From assembly GCF_002161215.1 (NCBI RefSeq), contig NZ_NFMB01000009.1, positions 62,001-126,000 on the forward strand: DNA of 64,000 bases, in the 5' to 3' direction. The stretch's first letter is position 1. Every line of letters starts with the position of its first letter. This document shows positions 1 to 8,064 of the stretch, piece after piece. A program made the position numbers and the translations under genes. The stretch is from Flavonifractor sp. An10. GTDB lineage: Bacteria; Bacillota; Clostridia; Oscillospirales; Oscillospiraceae. Below the pieces are notes generated by a model that had not been told where the DNA came from, did not search any database, and saw nothing but the letters and a program-made list of their open reading frames with translations.

Positions 1-1
1 G

Positions 2-550
2 GTGAGCACCGCCGTGGCGGTGCAGCAGGAGATCCTGGAGCTGAACCGGGAGCGGGAGGCGGAGGGACGTCCCCCGGTGGAGGTGCGCATCGCCCTGGAC
101 GAAGGGGACGTGATGCTGGGCGTGGTGGGCGACGAGAACCAGATCGAGCCCGCCTCCATCTCCGCCAGCTTCTCGGTGGCCCGCCATCTGGTGGCGCTGT
201 GCGGCCGGCTGGAGGCCAACATCCTGTGCACCGAGGCGGTGCTGGACGGGGCCAGGGGCTATGGCAGCCGGTATATGGGCAAGTGCCTGGAGAGGGGCCA
301 GCCCGTCCGCACCTACGAGATTTTTGACGGGGATCCCTACGACATCCGCAAGGTGAAGGAGGCCACCGGCAGCCGCTTCTCTGAGGGGGTCTACGCCCTG
401 TACAGCCGGGATTTCTCCAAGGCCAAGCGCATCTTCCTGAGCCTGGTTCACCACAATACCGGGGACGGAGGGGCCCGCTATTACCTGTACCTGGCCGACC
501 GCCTGGAAAAGCGGCCGGAGGAGGAGATCAGCCTGGATTCCGGCCTGTGA
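2..550 (+). CDS. C-terminal part of a class III adenylate/guanylate cyclase-like protein (5' end outside window)
   Basis: The gene enters from the left edge; the GTG at position 2 is merely the first in-frame start codon in view. Residues about 25-80 match the C-terminal half of the class III cyclase fold (GDVMLGVVGDEN, then the helix that in active cyclases reads VNxASR). Here that helix reads FSVARHL, so the usual catalytic Asn is absent and activity is doubtful. After a stretch ending in TYEIFDGDP comes a helical, TPR-like tail (about residues 120-175), a layout common in bacterial cyclase-domain proteins that act as signal sensors. It ends 28 bp before the next gene and lies in the same transcription direction as the injection-system genes, so it may be a regulatory or accessory member of that operon (inference). 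Confidence 0.6.
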   Translation: MSTAVAVQQEILELNREREAEGRPPVEVRIALDEGDVMLGVVGDENQIEPASISASFSVARHLVALCGRLEANILCTEAVLDGARGYGSRYMGKCLERGQPVRTYEIFDGDPYDIRKVKEATGSRFSEGVYALYSRDFSKAKRIFLSLVHHNTGDGGARYYLYLADRLEKRPEEEISLDSGL

Positions 551-578
551 CTGCGCCAAACTGGGGAGGTCTTGCACC

Positions 579-983
579 ATGGGAATCACACAATTTGACA
601 TCATCCGGCAGCAGGCGGAGGCGGCCGCGAAAAACGCGGTGAGCCGGGCGTCGGCCAGCCTGCGCCGGGACACCAGCCTGGTGAACCAGGCCTCCCGGCT
701 CACGGGGAAGGCCATCCGGGAGGGGGAGGCCGCGGTGAAGCGGGCGGCCGGGAGAGACCGCCGGCGGACGGCCGGCGAACCCCGGGCCACGGCGGCCGCC
801 GACCGGCCCCGGCCCCGGCAGGCGGCGGACGGCTATGTGCGCCGCTCCCCGGTGCAGCCCATCCATGAGGCGGCGGACTACCGGAGCCGGCTGCTCCGCC
901 GGGGGGTGGGGGCCGTGCTTCTGCTGGCCGCGGTCTGCGCGGGCGTGATTCTGCTGTTCCGGCTGGGCATCTTTGCGTGGTAA
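579..983 (+). CDS. Small basic single-pass membrane protein, unknown function
   Basis: Starts at ATG 579 behind a GGGGAGG ribosome-binding site and encodes 134 residues. The first ~100 residues are hydrophilic, rich in Ala, Arg and Pro and probably poorly structured; one hydrophobic helix lies near the C-terminus (about residues 109-131, AVLLLAAVCAGVILLF). No known family is recognised. It sits between the cyclase-like protein and a larger membrane MORN protein and is followed 32 bp later by that gene, so a membrane-associated accessory role for the injection system is plausible but only inferred from position. The 3' GC-rich codon bias supports a real gene. Confidence 0.6.
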   Translation: MGITQFDIIRQQAEAAAKNAVSRASASLRRDTSLVNQASRLTGKAIREGEAAVKRAAGRDRRRTAGEPRATAAADRPRPRQAADGYVRRSPVQPIHEAADYRSRLLRRGVGAVLLLAAVCAGVILLFRLGIFAW

Positions 984-1015
984 AGCCTTTCACGGATACA
1001 TAGGGGGATATACCT

Positions 1016-3601
1016 TTGCTGAGTTATCTGCTGCGACAACTGACCAACTCCTTCGGGATCTTTTTCCGCACCATCCGGGCCTTCTTCACCCGGAAGCTGG
1101 TGGGGGTGTGGTCTTATCTGCGCCGCATCACCAACTTCTCCCGGCAGGCCACCAAGGTGGCCTCCGCCTCCCTCCAGGGGGCGGCCGCGGCGGTGAAGAA
1201 GCCCACCAGGCGGGAGGACTATATTGAGACCCGGCGGCTGTTCATCTCCAAGTCCTTCCTGATCCTGCTGGCCATCGGGGTGGTGCTGCTGGCCCTGCTG
1301 ATCTACTTTGTGATCTGGCCCTTCCTGCTGCGCACCTTCTTCACCGCCCGCCTCTGGCAGGACGATCCGGAGCTGGAGACATGGTCGGGCCGGGTTGTCA
1401 TCTATTACGACGAGGCCAAGAAGAATCCCAGGTACAGCGGCACCCTGCAGGACGGCCTCCTCCAGGGCCGGGGCACGGAGTATGACGAGGACGGCCTGCT
1501 GGTCTATGAGGGGAACTTTGTGGACGGCCTCTATGACGGTACCGGCTCCCGGTATGAGGCGGGTGTGCTGGTCTATCAGGGGGATTTCTCCGCCGGCACG
1601 GCCAACGGCATGGGCACCGCCTATTCCGACGGGGTTATGTGCTATGAGGGGGCCTTTGTGAACGGCCTCTACAAGGGAGAGGGCACCGAGTACAACGCCG
1701 ACGGCTCCGTCCGGTACAAGGGCTCCTTCTCCGCCGGGGTGTACGAGGGGGTGGGCACGGCCTACTATTCCAGCGGCACCCGGGCCTACGTGGGCAATTT
1801 CTCCGGTGGCCTCTACGAGGGGGAGGGCACCGAGTACAACGCCGACGGCTCTGTCCGGTACAAGGGCTCCTTTGCCGGGGGCCTCTACGACGGCACCGGC
1901 ACCCGCTTCCTGGACAATGGCGACCAGATCCAGGCCGAGTTCACCGCCGGGGCCGCCAACGGCGCCATCCAGTGGTACCGGAGCGGCAAGCTGTGGTACG
2001 ACGGCGGGGCGGACGATCTGACCCCCGACGGCTTCGGCACCCTCTACGCGGAGAGCGGCGACCCGGTCTACGCCGGGGAGTTTGACCAGGGCACCCTGGA
2101 CGGGGCCTGGCTGCTCACCCTCACGGCGGAGGAGCTGCGGGCGGCCTTCGGGGAGGCGTCCCTCACCGAAACCGATCAGGGCACCGGCTTTGTCATTGTC
2201 AACGAGGCGCTGGGCCTCACCGCCCTGTGCAGCTATCAGCAGGGGGAGACGGAGGCCCAGGTGTACCGGCTGTGGTTCGCCCCGGAGGCGGGCTCGGCCG
2301 CGGAGACCCTGCTGCCCTGGAGCGATCTGGCGGAGGCCCGGGACTGGGCTGCCGCGGAGCGGGAGCCGGAGCCCACCGCCGCATCCTTCCAGGGGGCGGC
2401 CTACCGGCCCGACGGCACGGTGGGGGGCGACTGGTATCAAAGCCAGTACCGCTATGAGGACTATGTATGCACCCTCCTCAGCACGGAGGAGGGCGCCGCC
2501 CCGGCGGAGCTCTACTGGAGCCGGGATATGACCCTGCCCGGCGGGGACGGCACCTCGGTGGATTCCTCGGTGTCCCAGGCCCAGGAACGGCTGGATGCCC
2601 TGCTCTCCGCCCTGGAGGGGGCCGGAAGTTCCGGCGCGGGCTCCGGCGGCACCGTTCAGCAGGGGGATGTGGAGCGTCTGCTGGGCCTGATGCTCACCGC
2701 CGACAGCGGACAGGAGCTGGTGGACGCCCTGGCGGACTACTACGTCTACGGCCAGATGCTCACCGCCCTGGAGGGCAGCCAGCCCCTGCTGCAGCAGAAT
2801 CTGGCCGAGGCCCAGACCCAGCTCTCCCGGGGCAGCGGCACCCAGACCGCCGTGGACAGCGCCAAGTCTGAGCTGGACAGCCTGGATCGCCGGCTGGCCC
2901 AGTATGAGACCGCCCGGGAGCAGGCCCTGCTGACCATCCAGGAGCTGTGCAAGCTGAGTCCGGACGACTATGATCTGGCGGCGGTGCTCCTCACCTTTGA
3001 CCCGGTGGAGCTGGATGCCGCCGCCCTGTATGAGGCGGCGCGGCTCTACGCCGTGTCGGTGGCCGCCGGCCGGTATGAGGTGGATACGGACGCGCTGCAG
3101 CGGCAGATCACCTCGGCGGTGCTGGATCTCAGCATGGCCTATGAGTCCATCCGCTCCGCACAGACCGAGGTGGAGCAGGCCGCCGCCGATGTGGAGGCCC
3201 AGACCCAGGCCTATGCCAGGGGCACCGCGGACAAGGCGTCGCTGTACGCCGCCCAGTGTGCCCAGAATGAGGCGGTGGCCGCCCTGTACCAGGCGGTTGG
3301 GGAGTTCACCCGCCAGGCCAATGCCCTGAACACCCTGTCCGGCGGCTGGATCGCCGGGGAGTACGACTGGATGGCGGACACCTTTGCCGCCCTGTTCCAG
3401 AGCGAGATCCTCCGGGGCGAGGCCGCCGCCCAGGAGGCGGAGGAGGATCGGGCACAGCGGGAGGAGGAGGCGGCCCAGGCCATCCAGGAGGAGGCCCAGG
3501 CCACCGCCAGCCCCGCCCCGTCGGCAGCTCCGGCGCCCGAGGAGACCCCGGCGGCCGGGGAGGCTGCGGATGACTCCTACACGCTGGTAGGCGGAGCCTG
3601 A
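1016..3601 (+). CDS. Membrane-anchored MORN-repeat protein with long helical C-terminus
   Basis: 861 residues from TTG 1016, chosen because GGGGGA lies 7-12 bp upstream and no better start precedes the membrane segment. A cytoplasmic N-terminus is followed by a strong transmembrane helix (about residues 75-105), then 8 or more MORN-type repeats (about residues 139-370) with the recurrent pattern YxGxFxxGxxxGxGTxY. The rest (about 530-820) is Ala/Glu/Gln-rich and likely coiled coil, ending in a Pro/Ala/Glu tail. MORN repeats in other proteins mediate membrane or protein contacts. It precedes the DUF4255 tube-terminator gene by 16 bp, so it is probably a cell-envelope partner of the contractile system (inference). 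Not a standard CIS structural protein. Confidence 0.75.
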   Translation: MLSYLLRQLTNSFGIFFRTIRAFFTRKLVGVWSYLRRITNFSRQATKVASASLQGAAAAVKKPTRREDYIETRRLFISKSFLILLAIGVVLLALLIYFVIWPFLLRTFFTARLWQDDPELETWSGRVVIYYDEAKKNPRYSGTLQDGLLQGRGTEYDEDGLLVYEGNFVDGLYDGTGSRYEAGVLVYQGDFSAGTANGMGTAYSDGVMCYEGAFVNGLYKGEGTEYNADGSVRYKGSFSAGVYEGVGTAYYSSGTRAYVGNFSGGLYEGEGTEYNADGSVRYKGSFAGGLYDGTGTRFLDNGDQIQAEFTAGAANGAIQWYRSGKLWYDGGADDLTPDGFGTLYAESGDPVYAGEFDQGTLDGAWLLTLTAEELRAAFGEASLTETDQGTGFVIVNEALGLTALCSYQQGETEAQVYRLWFAPEAGSAAETLLPWSDLAEARDWAAAEREPEPTAASFQGAAYRPDGTVGGDWYQSQYRYEDYVCTLLSTEEGAAPAELYWSRDMTLPGGDGTSVDSSVSQAQERLDALLSALEGAGSSGAGSGGTVQQGDVERLLGLMLTADSGQELVDALADYYVYGQMLTALEGSQPLLQQNLAEAQTQLSRGSGTQTAVDSAKSELDSLDRRLAQYETAREQALLTIQELCKLSPDDYDLAAVLLTFDPVELDAAALYEAARLYAVSVAAGRYEVDTDALQRQITSAVLDLSMAYESIRSAQTEVEQAAADVEAQTQAYARGTADKASLYAAQCAQNEAVAALYQAVGEFTRQANALNTLSGGWIAGEYDWMADTFAALFQSEILRGEAAAQEAEEDRAQREEEAAQAIQEEAQATASPAPSAAPAPEETPAAGEAADDSYTLVGGA

Positions 3602-3617
3602 GAAAGGAAGTGGCTAT

Positions 3618-4208
3618 ATGGCAGACTATACGGCTCTGGTGGAGGCGGGGGCCGCCCTGGTGGAACTGCTGCGGGACAATCTGACCCCGGAGCCCATCGG
3701 CAACCGGGAGCTGATCTCCCTGTGCTCCCCCCACGAGAGCGAAAACAACCAGCTCACCCTCTACCTCTACCAGGTGGAGGAGGACACCCAGGGGGTGGAG
3801 AGCGGCTATTACCAGGTCGGCCGGGATCGGGAGCGCATCCGGCCTGCCCGGTATAACCTCCGTTTTCTGGTGACCGCCCACTCCAAGGCCCCCGCCCAGC
3901 TCAAGGAGGCCGACCAGTACCGCATGGTGGGGGCGGCCCTCCAGGTGCTCAAGGATCATCCGGTGATCGACGCCAAGTATCTGGGCGGCTCCCTGGCGGA
4001 GCAGAATGCCACAGTCCGGGTGGTGCTGGAAAAGACCAACCAGGATCAGCTGCTCAAGATCTGGAACAACACCTCCAGCACCTATAAGCTGTCCTTCGTT
4101 GTGATGCTCACCGGCGTGGAGATCGACTCCCGGCGGGAGCGCCGGTTCAGCCGGGTCACCGACGTGGAGATCCATACCCGGCAGACCCCCCAGGGAGGCG
4201 GCCTATGA
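3618..4208 (+). CDS. DUF4255 (Pvc16-type) contractile injection system tube terminator
   Basis: 196 residues from ATG 3618 with an AAGGAAG site. The sequence matches the DUF4255/Pvc16_N family: an N-terminal helix with LVELLRDNLTP, a central beta region (LTLYLYQVEED, RPARYNLRFLVTAH) and a long helix YRMVGAALQVLKDHPVI before the last strands. Family members cap the inner tube and sheath of Photorhabdus virulence cassette and related eCIS particles and fix particle length. Length is typical. It overlaps the next gene by 4 bp (ATGA), indicating translational coupling. This is one of the two clearest markers that the left part of the window is a CIS locus. Confidence 0.88.
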   Translation: MADYTALVEAGAALVELLRDNLTPEPIGNRELISLCSPHESENNQLTLYLYQVEEDTQGVESGYYQVGRDRERIRPARYNLRFLVTAHSKAPAQLKEADQYRMVGAALQVLKDHPVIDAKYLGGSLAEQNATVRVVLEKTNQDQLLKIWNNTSSTYKLSFVVMLTGVEIDSRRERRFSRVTDVEIHTRQTPQGGGL

Positions 4209-4933
4209 TTGCCTTTCATGCCAGCGCCGTCTGCCGGGTGCGGGACGGCTACACCGGCCGGCCCCTGGAGGGCGCCTCTCTCCTGTGCGCCCTGGACGGG
4301 GCCCCGGTGCGGCCCCTGGCCAAGCCCGGCGGGTATCTGATCCTGCTGAACCTGAGCCAGGGCCCCCACCGCCTGGCCCTGCGGTGCCACGGCTACCAGG
4401 AGGAATGGGTGGACTTCCCCGTGGAGGGGGGCACCCTGGAGCTGGAGATCACCATGAAGCCGGGGCCGGGCTACCCCTTCCGGGAGGAGATCGTCCGGGC
4501 GGAGCTGACCGTGACGGAAAACGGGGCGCCGGTCTCCGGGCGGCAGCTGTGGCTGGCCGCCCCCGCCCGCTGGGAGCTGAAGATCGCCCAGACCAGGGCG
4601 GAGGCGGGCGCGCAGCAGTTCCGCCTGTACTGCAAGGGGGCGGAGGCGGCCGTCCCCCCGGGCCCCTATCTCATTGCCGACGGCGCGGACAGCGAGATTG
4701 TGCATCTGCGGAGCCTGGCGGAGGAGACGGCCGCACTGGCGGAGCCGCTCCGCCGCTCCCACGGCCGCAGCCGCATCCTGCTGCCCGCCCAGCGATACCA
4801 CACCGACCGGTTCGGGCACCTGTCCGCCGTGTTTGAAAGCCCGTGCACCCTGGAGATCTGCGGGGAGGCGGGGGGCCTGCTGGCCAGCCTGCCGCTGGAA
4901 CGGGGCGTGAACCGGCTGGACGTCCGGATATGA
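4205..4933 (+). CDS. Injection-system accessory protein with transthyretin/Ig-like beta domains
   Basis: 242 residues, start ATG 4205 overlapping the stop of the DUF4255 gene. No signal peptide. Residues ~5-95 look like a carboxypeptidase-regulatory (transthyretin-like) beta sandwich (VCRVRDGYTGRPLEGASL, then GGYLILLNLSQGPHRLALR and GYQEEWVDF). A second half with similar strand spacing follows (about 100-242). Several eCIS loci have a gene of this sort right after the terminator, but its function is not settled; a baseplate, spike or tail-fibre-related role is inferred from position. It is followed by a 196-bp gap holding a MITE-like element before the spike-tip gene. Confidence 0.6.
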   Translation: MIAFHASAVCRVRDGYTGRPLEGASLLCALDGAPVRPLAKPGGYLILLNLSQGPHRLALRCHGYQEEWVDFPVEGGTLELEITMKPGPGYPFREEIVRAELTVTENGAPVSGRQLWLAAPARWELKIAQTRAEAGAQQFRLYCKGAEAAVPPGPYLIADGADSEIVHLRSLAEETAALAEPLRRSHGRSRILLPAQRYHTDRFGHLSAVFESPCTLEICGEAGGLLASLPLERGVNRLDVRI

Positions 4934-4948
4934 AGAGTGGGAGACCCA

Positions 4949-5111
4949 GGGCCTGTTTGAAACTTGCCGCCATGCCCGATCGGCGGGCCTTTTGCCCCCT
5001 GGACGGCGCAGTTTTCCCTTGAAATCCGCTAGGATTCCCGCATAAGAACTGCCTGCCGGCGGGCCCAAAATCCCTCGCCGCCGGGCACATCGCCCATGTT
5101 CCAACAAGCCC
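4949..5111. repeat. MITE-like element A (163 bp), ends match the IS5-family element at 34352
   Basis: A 163-bp non-coding block with imperfect terminal inverted repeats: left end GGGCCTGTTTGAAAC, right end (reverse complement) GGGCTTGTTGGAACA. These resemble the ends of the intact IS5-family element at 34352-35197 (GGGCTTGTTTGAAAAAT). The interior resembles the block at 45801-45962, for example GCGGGCCTTTTGCCCCCTGG here against GCGGGCCTTTAGCCCCCTGG there. It has no coding capacity and lies inside the injection-system gene train, between the accessory gene and the DUF4280 gene. Confidence 0.7.
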
Positions 5112-5129
5112 CAGGAAGGAGAAACAGCT

Positions 5130-5513
5130 ATGGCAAATCCGGTGGTTCAGACAGCAACGTGCACCTGCCCCTTCGGCGCGGCGCCCGCCGTGCTGACGGT
5201 GACCAGTCAGCAGACCGTGACCATGTGCGGCATGCCCGCGGCCACCATCATGGATGGAACCATGGCCAATCTGCCCACCTTCGGCATGTGCTCCAGCCTG
5301 TCCAATCCGACGGTGGCGTCGGCCACGGCGGCGGCCATGGGGGCGCTCACGCCTATGCCCTGCATCCCCGCCACGGTGAGCTGGGCTCCGGGCTGCCCCA
5401 CGGTAACCGTGTGCGGCCGGCCCCTGCTGAACAACACCAGCAAGCTCACATGCGCCTACGGCGGCGTGATCCAGGTGAGCGTCACGCCGGCGATGACCGT
5501 GAAAACGCCGTAG
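5130..5513 (+). CDS. DUF4280 PAAR-like spike-tip protein
   Basis: 127 residues from ATG 5130 after GGAAGGAG. The whole protein matches the DUF4280 (PAAR-like) family: CTCPFGAAP at residues 11-19, NLPTFGMCSSLSNP near 47-60, GALTPMPCIP and a final TCAYGGVIQV. Small conical PAAR-type proteins sharpen the spike of type VI secretion and eCIS particles and may hold a metal through conserved Cys/His; six or more Cys are present here. Full length for the family. It follows the MITE-like element and precedes the AAA+ ATPase by 37 bp. Together with DUF4255 and DUF4157 it defines the locus as CIS. Confidence 0.88.
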   Translation: MANPVVQTATCTCPFGAAPAVLTVTSQQTVTMCGMPAATIMDGTMANLPTFGMCSSLSNPTVASATAAAMGALTPMPCIPATVSWAPGCPTVTVCGRPLLNNTSKLTCAYGGVIQVSVTPAMTVKTP

Positions 5514-5550
5514 GGCGGGAGGGCAAGGACAGGGAAGGAGGAGAGCGGCC

Positions 5551-7695
5551 ATGGAAGAATACGATCTACAGGACGTGGCCTATGAAAAGATAGACCGGGG
5601 CTATGGCAGCCAGTGGGAGCTGATGGACGATCTCTTCGCCTGGCTGGATCTGCGGCTGTACTTTTTCTACAAGCACCACCAGTGGCTGGGGCCCAGAAAC
5701 GATATGCGGAATATGATGGGGCTGGTGGTCAGCCGGGAGGAATTTGAGCACAACCTGGCCAAGGCGGCCCAGCTGGGCCTGGCCGCCCAGCTGGATGGGG
5801 AGGAGGCCGCCCAGCTGGGGGCCTCCCATGCCGCGATCCGGGTCCGGCTGAACCGGACAGAGCAGGAATTTCCCCTGGCGCAGCTTTTCAGCCGGTGCGG
5901 CCTGGACGACTTCCAGCGGGACTGCGTGATTCTGGCCTACGCCGGCGCCCTGGATCAGAAGTACGAAAAGCTCTTTGCCTACCTCCAGGACGACATCACC
6001 AGAAAAGCCCCCTCGCCGGCGCTGGCGGTGCAGCTGTTTCTCCCTCCGGACGCCACTTTGGAGGCGTATCTCTCCCGGTTTTCCCGGCGGGACACCTTCA
6101 CCGGCCTTTTTGACCGGGAGCGGCTGGCGGCGGGGCAGCTGGTTCTGCACCCCATTGTGCTGGAATACCTCAGCACCGGCACGGTAGCCCCGATGCCCGG
6201 CCTGCGGCTGTTCGACGGCGCGGCGGAGCGCCCGGGCGGCCCCCTGGTCATCGGGCAGGAGACGGCGCGCCGGCTGGAGCTGCTCTATCGGGAGCCGGGG
6301 CAGCGGGTCATCTGCCTCACCGGCGGCCCGGGCTCCGGCAAGCGCTTCCAGGTGGAGCACCTGATGGCCCGGACGGGGGAGCGCTGCGTCTTCCTCTCCC
6401 TGGACTGTGACAGCCCGGAGGAGCGGGCCCGGGAGGGGATTCTGACGGCCCGGCTCACGGGCGCCTGCCTTTGCTGCGGGCATATGGAGGGGCAGGATGC
6501 GGATGGCAGGCCGCTCCCGGCCGAGGGGAAGCTGCTCCAGGCCATCCTGGCTCTGGAGCCCGCCCATGAGAAGGTGTTTTTCCTCTCCCGGCTGCCCATC
6601 CGGGCCCGGCTGGATCGGCTGACTGTAGAGCTGGAGCTGCCGGACACCACCGAAGACGAGCGCATTGCCCTCTTCCGGGCCTTCCTCAGGGACACCCCCC
6701 TGGGCGACGGCCTGACCGTGGAAGAGCTGGCCTCCAAATTCCGCTTCTCCCCCCGGCAGGTAGAGCTGGCCTGCCGCCAGGCGGTGGGGCTGATCCGGCT
6801 GGACGGCCTGTCGGCCATCCCCAGCCGCCAGATGCACCAGTGCTGCTACCGCCAGGTGGTTCATAAGCTGGGAGATCTGGCCACCCCCGTCCGACCCGCC
6901 TTCCAGTGGGACGATGTGGTCATACCGCCGGAGCAGAAGCGGCTGCTCCGGCACGCGTGCGGCCACATCCGATTCCGGCACCGGGTTTACAGCGAGTGGG
7001 GCTTTGACCGGAAGATCACCTATGGCAGGGGGCTCTCCATTCTCTTTGCCGGGGCGCCGGGCACCGGGAAAACCATGTGCGCCCAGGTCATCGCCAATGA
7101 GCTGAATATGGAGCTCTACAAGATCAACATCTCCCAGATTGTCAGCAAGTACATCGGCGAGACGGAGAAGAACCTCCAGGCGGTCTTTAACGAGGCCAGG
7201 AAGTCCAACTGCATCCTCTTCTTCGACGAGTGCGACGCCATCTTCGGCAAGCGCAGCGAGGTGAAGGATGCCCACGACCGGAACGCCAACGTGGAGGTGG
7301 CCTACCTGCTGCAGCAGATTGAGGAGCACGACGGGGTGTGCATCATGGCCACCAACCTCATCGGCAACATTGACGCGGCATTTATGCGGCGCATTACCTA
7401 TGTGATCCATTTCCCCTTCCCGGATCCGGCCATGCGGGAGGAGATCTACCGCCGTACCATCCCCCGGGAGGCCCCCTTGTCCGGCGACATCGACTGGGCC
7501 TTCCTGGCGGAGAAGTTTGAGCTCTCCGGCGGGCACATCAAGAACATCGTGCTCTCCGCCGCCTTTCTGGCGGCCCTGGAGGAGGAGCCTATCGGTATGC
7601 GCCATCTGCTGCGTGCGGCGGTGCAGGAGCTGAAGAAAAATGAGATTGTCGTAGTCCGGGAGGAGCTGCGGGAGTACGCGGATCTGCTGGATTAA
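5551..7695 (+). CDS. AAA+ ATPase of contractile injection system (Pvc15-like)
   Basis: 714 residues from ATG 5551 behind GGAAGGAGGAG. Two nucleotide-binding regions are visible: a first, weak P-loop GGPGSGKR near residue 259, and a canonical second AAA+ module with Walker A GAPGTGKT near 501, Walker B CILFFDECDA near 554 and sensor-1 ATN followed by an Arg-rich motif FMRR. The second half matches the ATPase found in nearly every eCIS locus, thought to act in assembly or disassembly of the particle or loading of effectors (the mechanism is not settled). The N-terminal winged/helical region is typical of this family. Cytoplasmic. The last CIS-core gene before the signalling set, which starts 61 bp downstream. 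Confidence 0.85.
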   Translation: MEEYDLQDVAYEKIDRGYGSQWELMDDLFAWLDLRLYFFYKHHQWLGPRNDMRNMMGLVVSREEFEHNLAKAAQLGLAAQLDGEEAAQLGASHAAIRVRLNRTEQEFPLAQLFSRCGLDDFQRDCVILAYAGALDQKYEKLFAYLQDDITRKAPSPALAVQLFLPPDATLEAYLSRFSRRDTFTGLFDRERLAAGQLVLHPIVLEYLSTGTVAPMPGLRLFDGAAERPGGPLVIGQETARRLELLYREPGQRVICLTGGPGSGKRFQVEHLMARTGERCVFLSLDCDSPEERAREGILTARLTGACLCCGHMEGQDADGRPLPAEGKLLQAILALEPAHEKVFFLSRLPIRARLDRLTVELELPDTTEDERIALFRAFLRDTPLGDGLTVEELASKFRFSPRQVELACRQAVGLIRLDGLSAIPSRQMHQCCYRQVVHKLGDLATPVRPAFQWDDVVIPPEQKRLLRHACGHIRFRHRVYSEWGFDRKITYGRGLSILFAGAPGTGKTMCAQVIANELNMELYKINISQIVSKYIGETEKNLQAVFNEARKSNCILFFDECDAIFGKRSEVKDAHDRNANVEVAYLLQQIEEHDGVCIMATNLIGNIDAAFMRRITYVIHFPFPDPAMREEIYRRTIPREAPLSGDIDWAFLAEKFELSGGHIKNIVLSAAFLAALEEEPIGMRHLLRAAVQELKKNEIVVVREELREYADLLD

Positions 7696-7756
7696 CAGAT
7701 ATTTACAGATAATGCTGTGACTTTAGCGTCAAGAAGTTTAAGGGAGGAAGCAAAGC

Positions 7757-8053
7757 ATGACCATCACCAAACACACCGAAGGAAAGAAGCTCACCATCGC
7801 CCTGGAGGGGCGGCTGGATACCACCACCGCGCCGGAGCTGGAGGCGGAGCTCAATGCCAGCCTGGACGGCGTGACCGATCTGACGCTGGATCTGGAGCAG
7901 CTGCTCTATCTGTCCTCTGCGGGCCTGCGCGTGATCCTGGGCGCCCAGAAGCGGATGAACAAGCAGGGGCACATGACCGTCACCCATGTATGCGCCGACA
8001 TTATGGAGGTCTTTGAGATCACGGGCTTTGTAGATATTCTGGATATTAAATAA
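7757..8053 (+). CDS. STAS-domain anti-sigma factor antagonist
   Basis: 98 residues from ATG 7757 with an AGGGAGG site. A complete single STAS domain: beta strand KKLTIALEGRLDTTTAPELE, then LTLDLEQLLYLSSAGLRVIL. The SSAGLR motif (residues ~54-59) holds the serine that RsbW/SpoIIAB-type kinases phosphorylate and SpoIIE/RsbU-type phosphatases dephosphorylate. All three partner types are encoded downstream, so this is likely the switch protein of a complete partner-switching module. What it releases (a sigma factor or another target) is not visible, because no sigma gene is in the cluster. It ends 11 bp before the MATE-fusion gene. Confidence 0.9.
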   Translation: MTITKHTEGKKLTIALEGRLDTTTAPELEAELNASLDGVTDLTLDLEQLLYLSSAGLRVILGAQKRMNKQGHMTVTHVCADIMEVFEITGFVDILDIK

Positions 8054-8064
8054 GGACTGATTAC

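Noticed and set aside
878-2440. 520-codon minus-strand frame opposite the MORN gene
   Set aside because: Pro/Gly/Gln-rich antisense shadow with no family features; the plus-strand MORN repeats are unmistakable.
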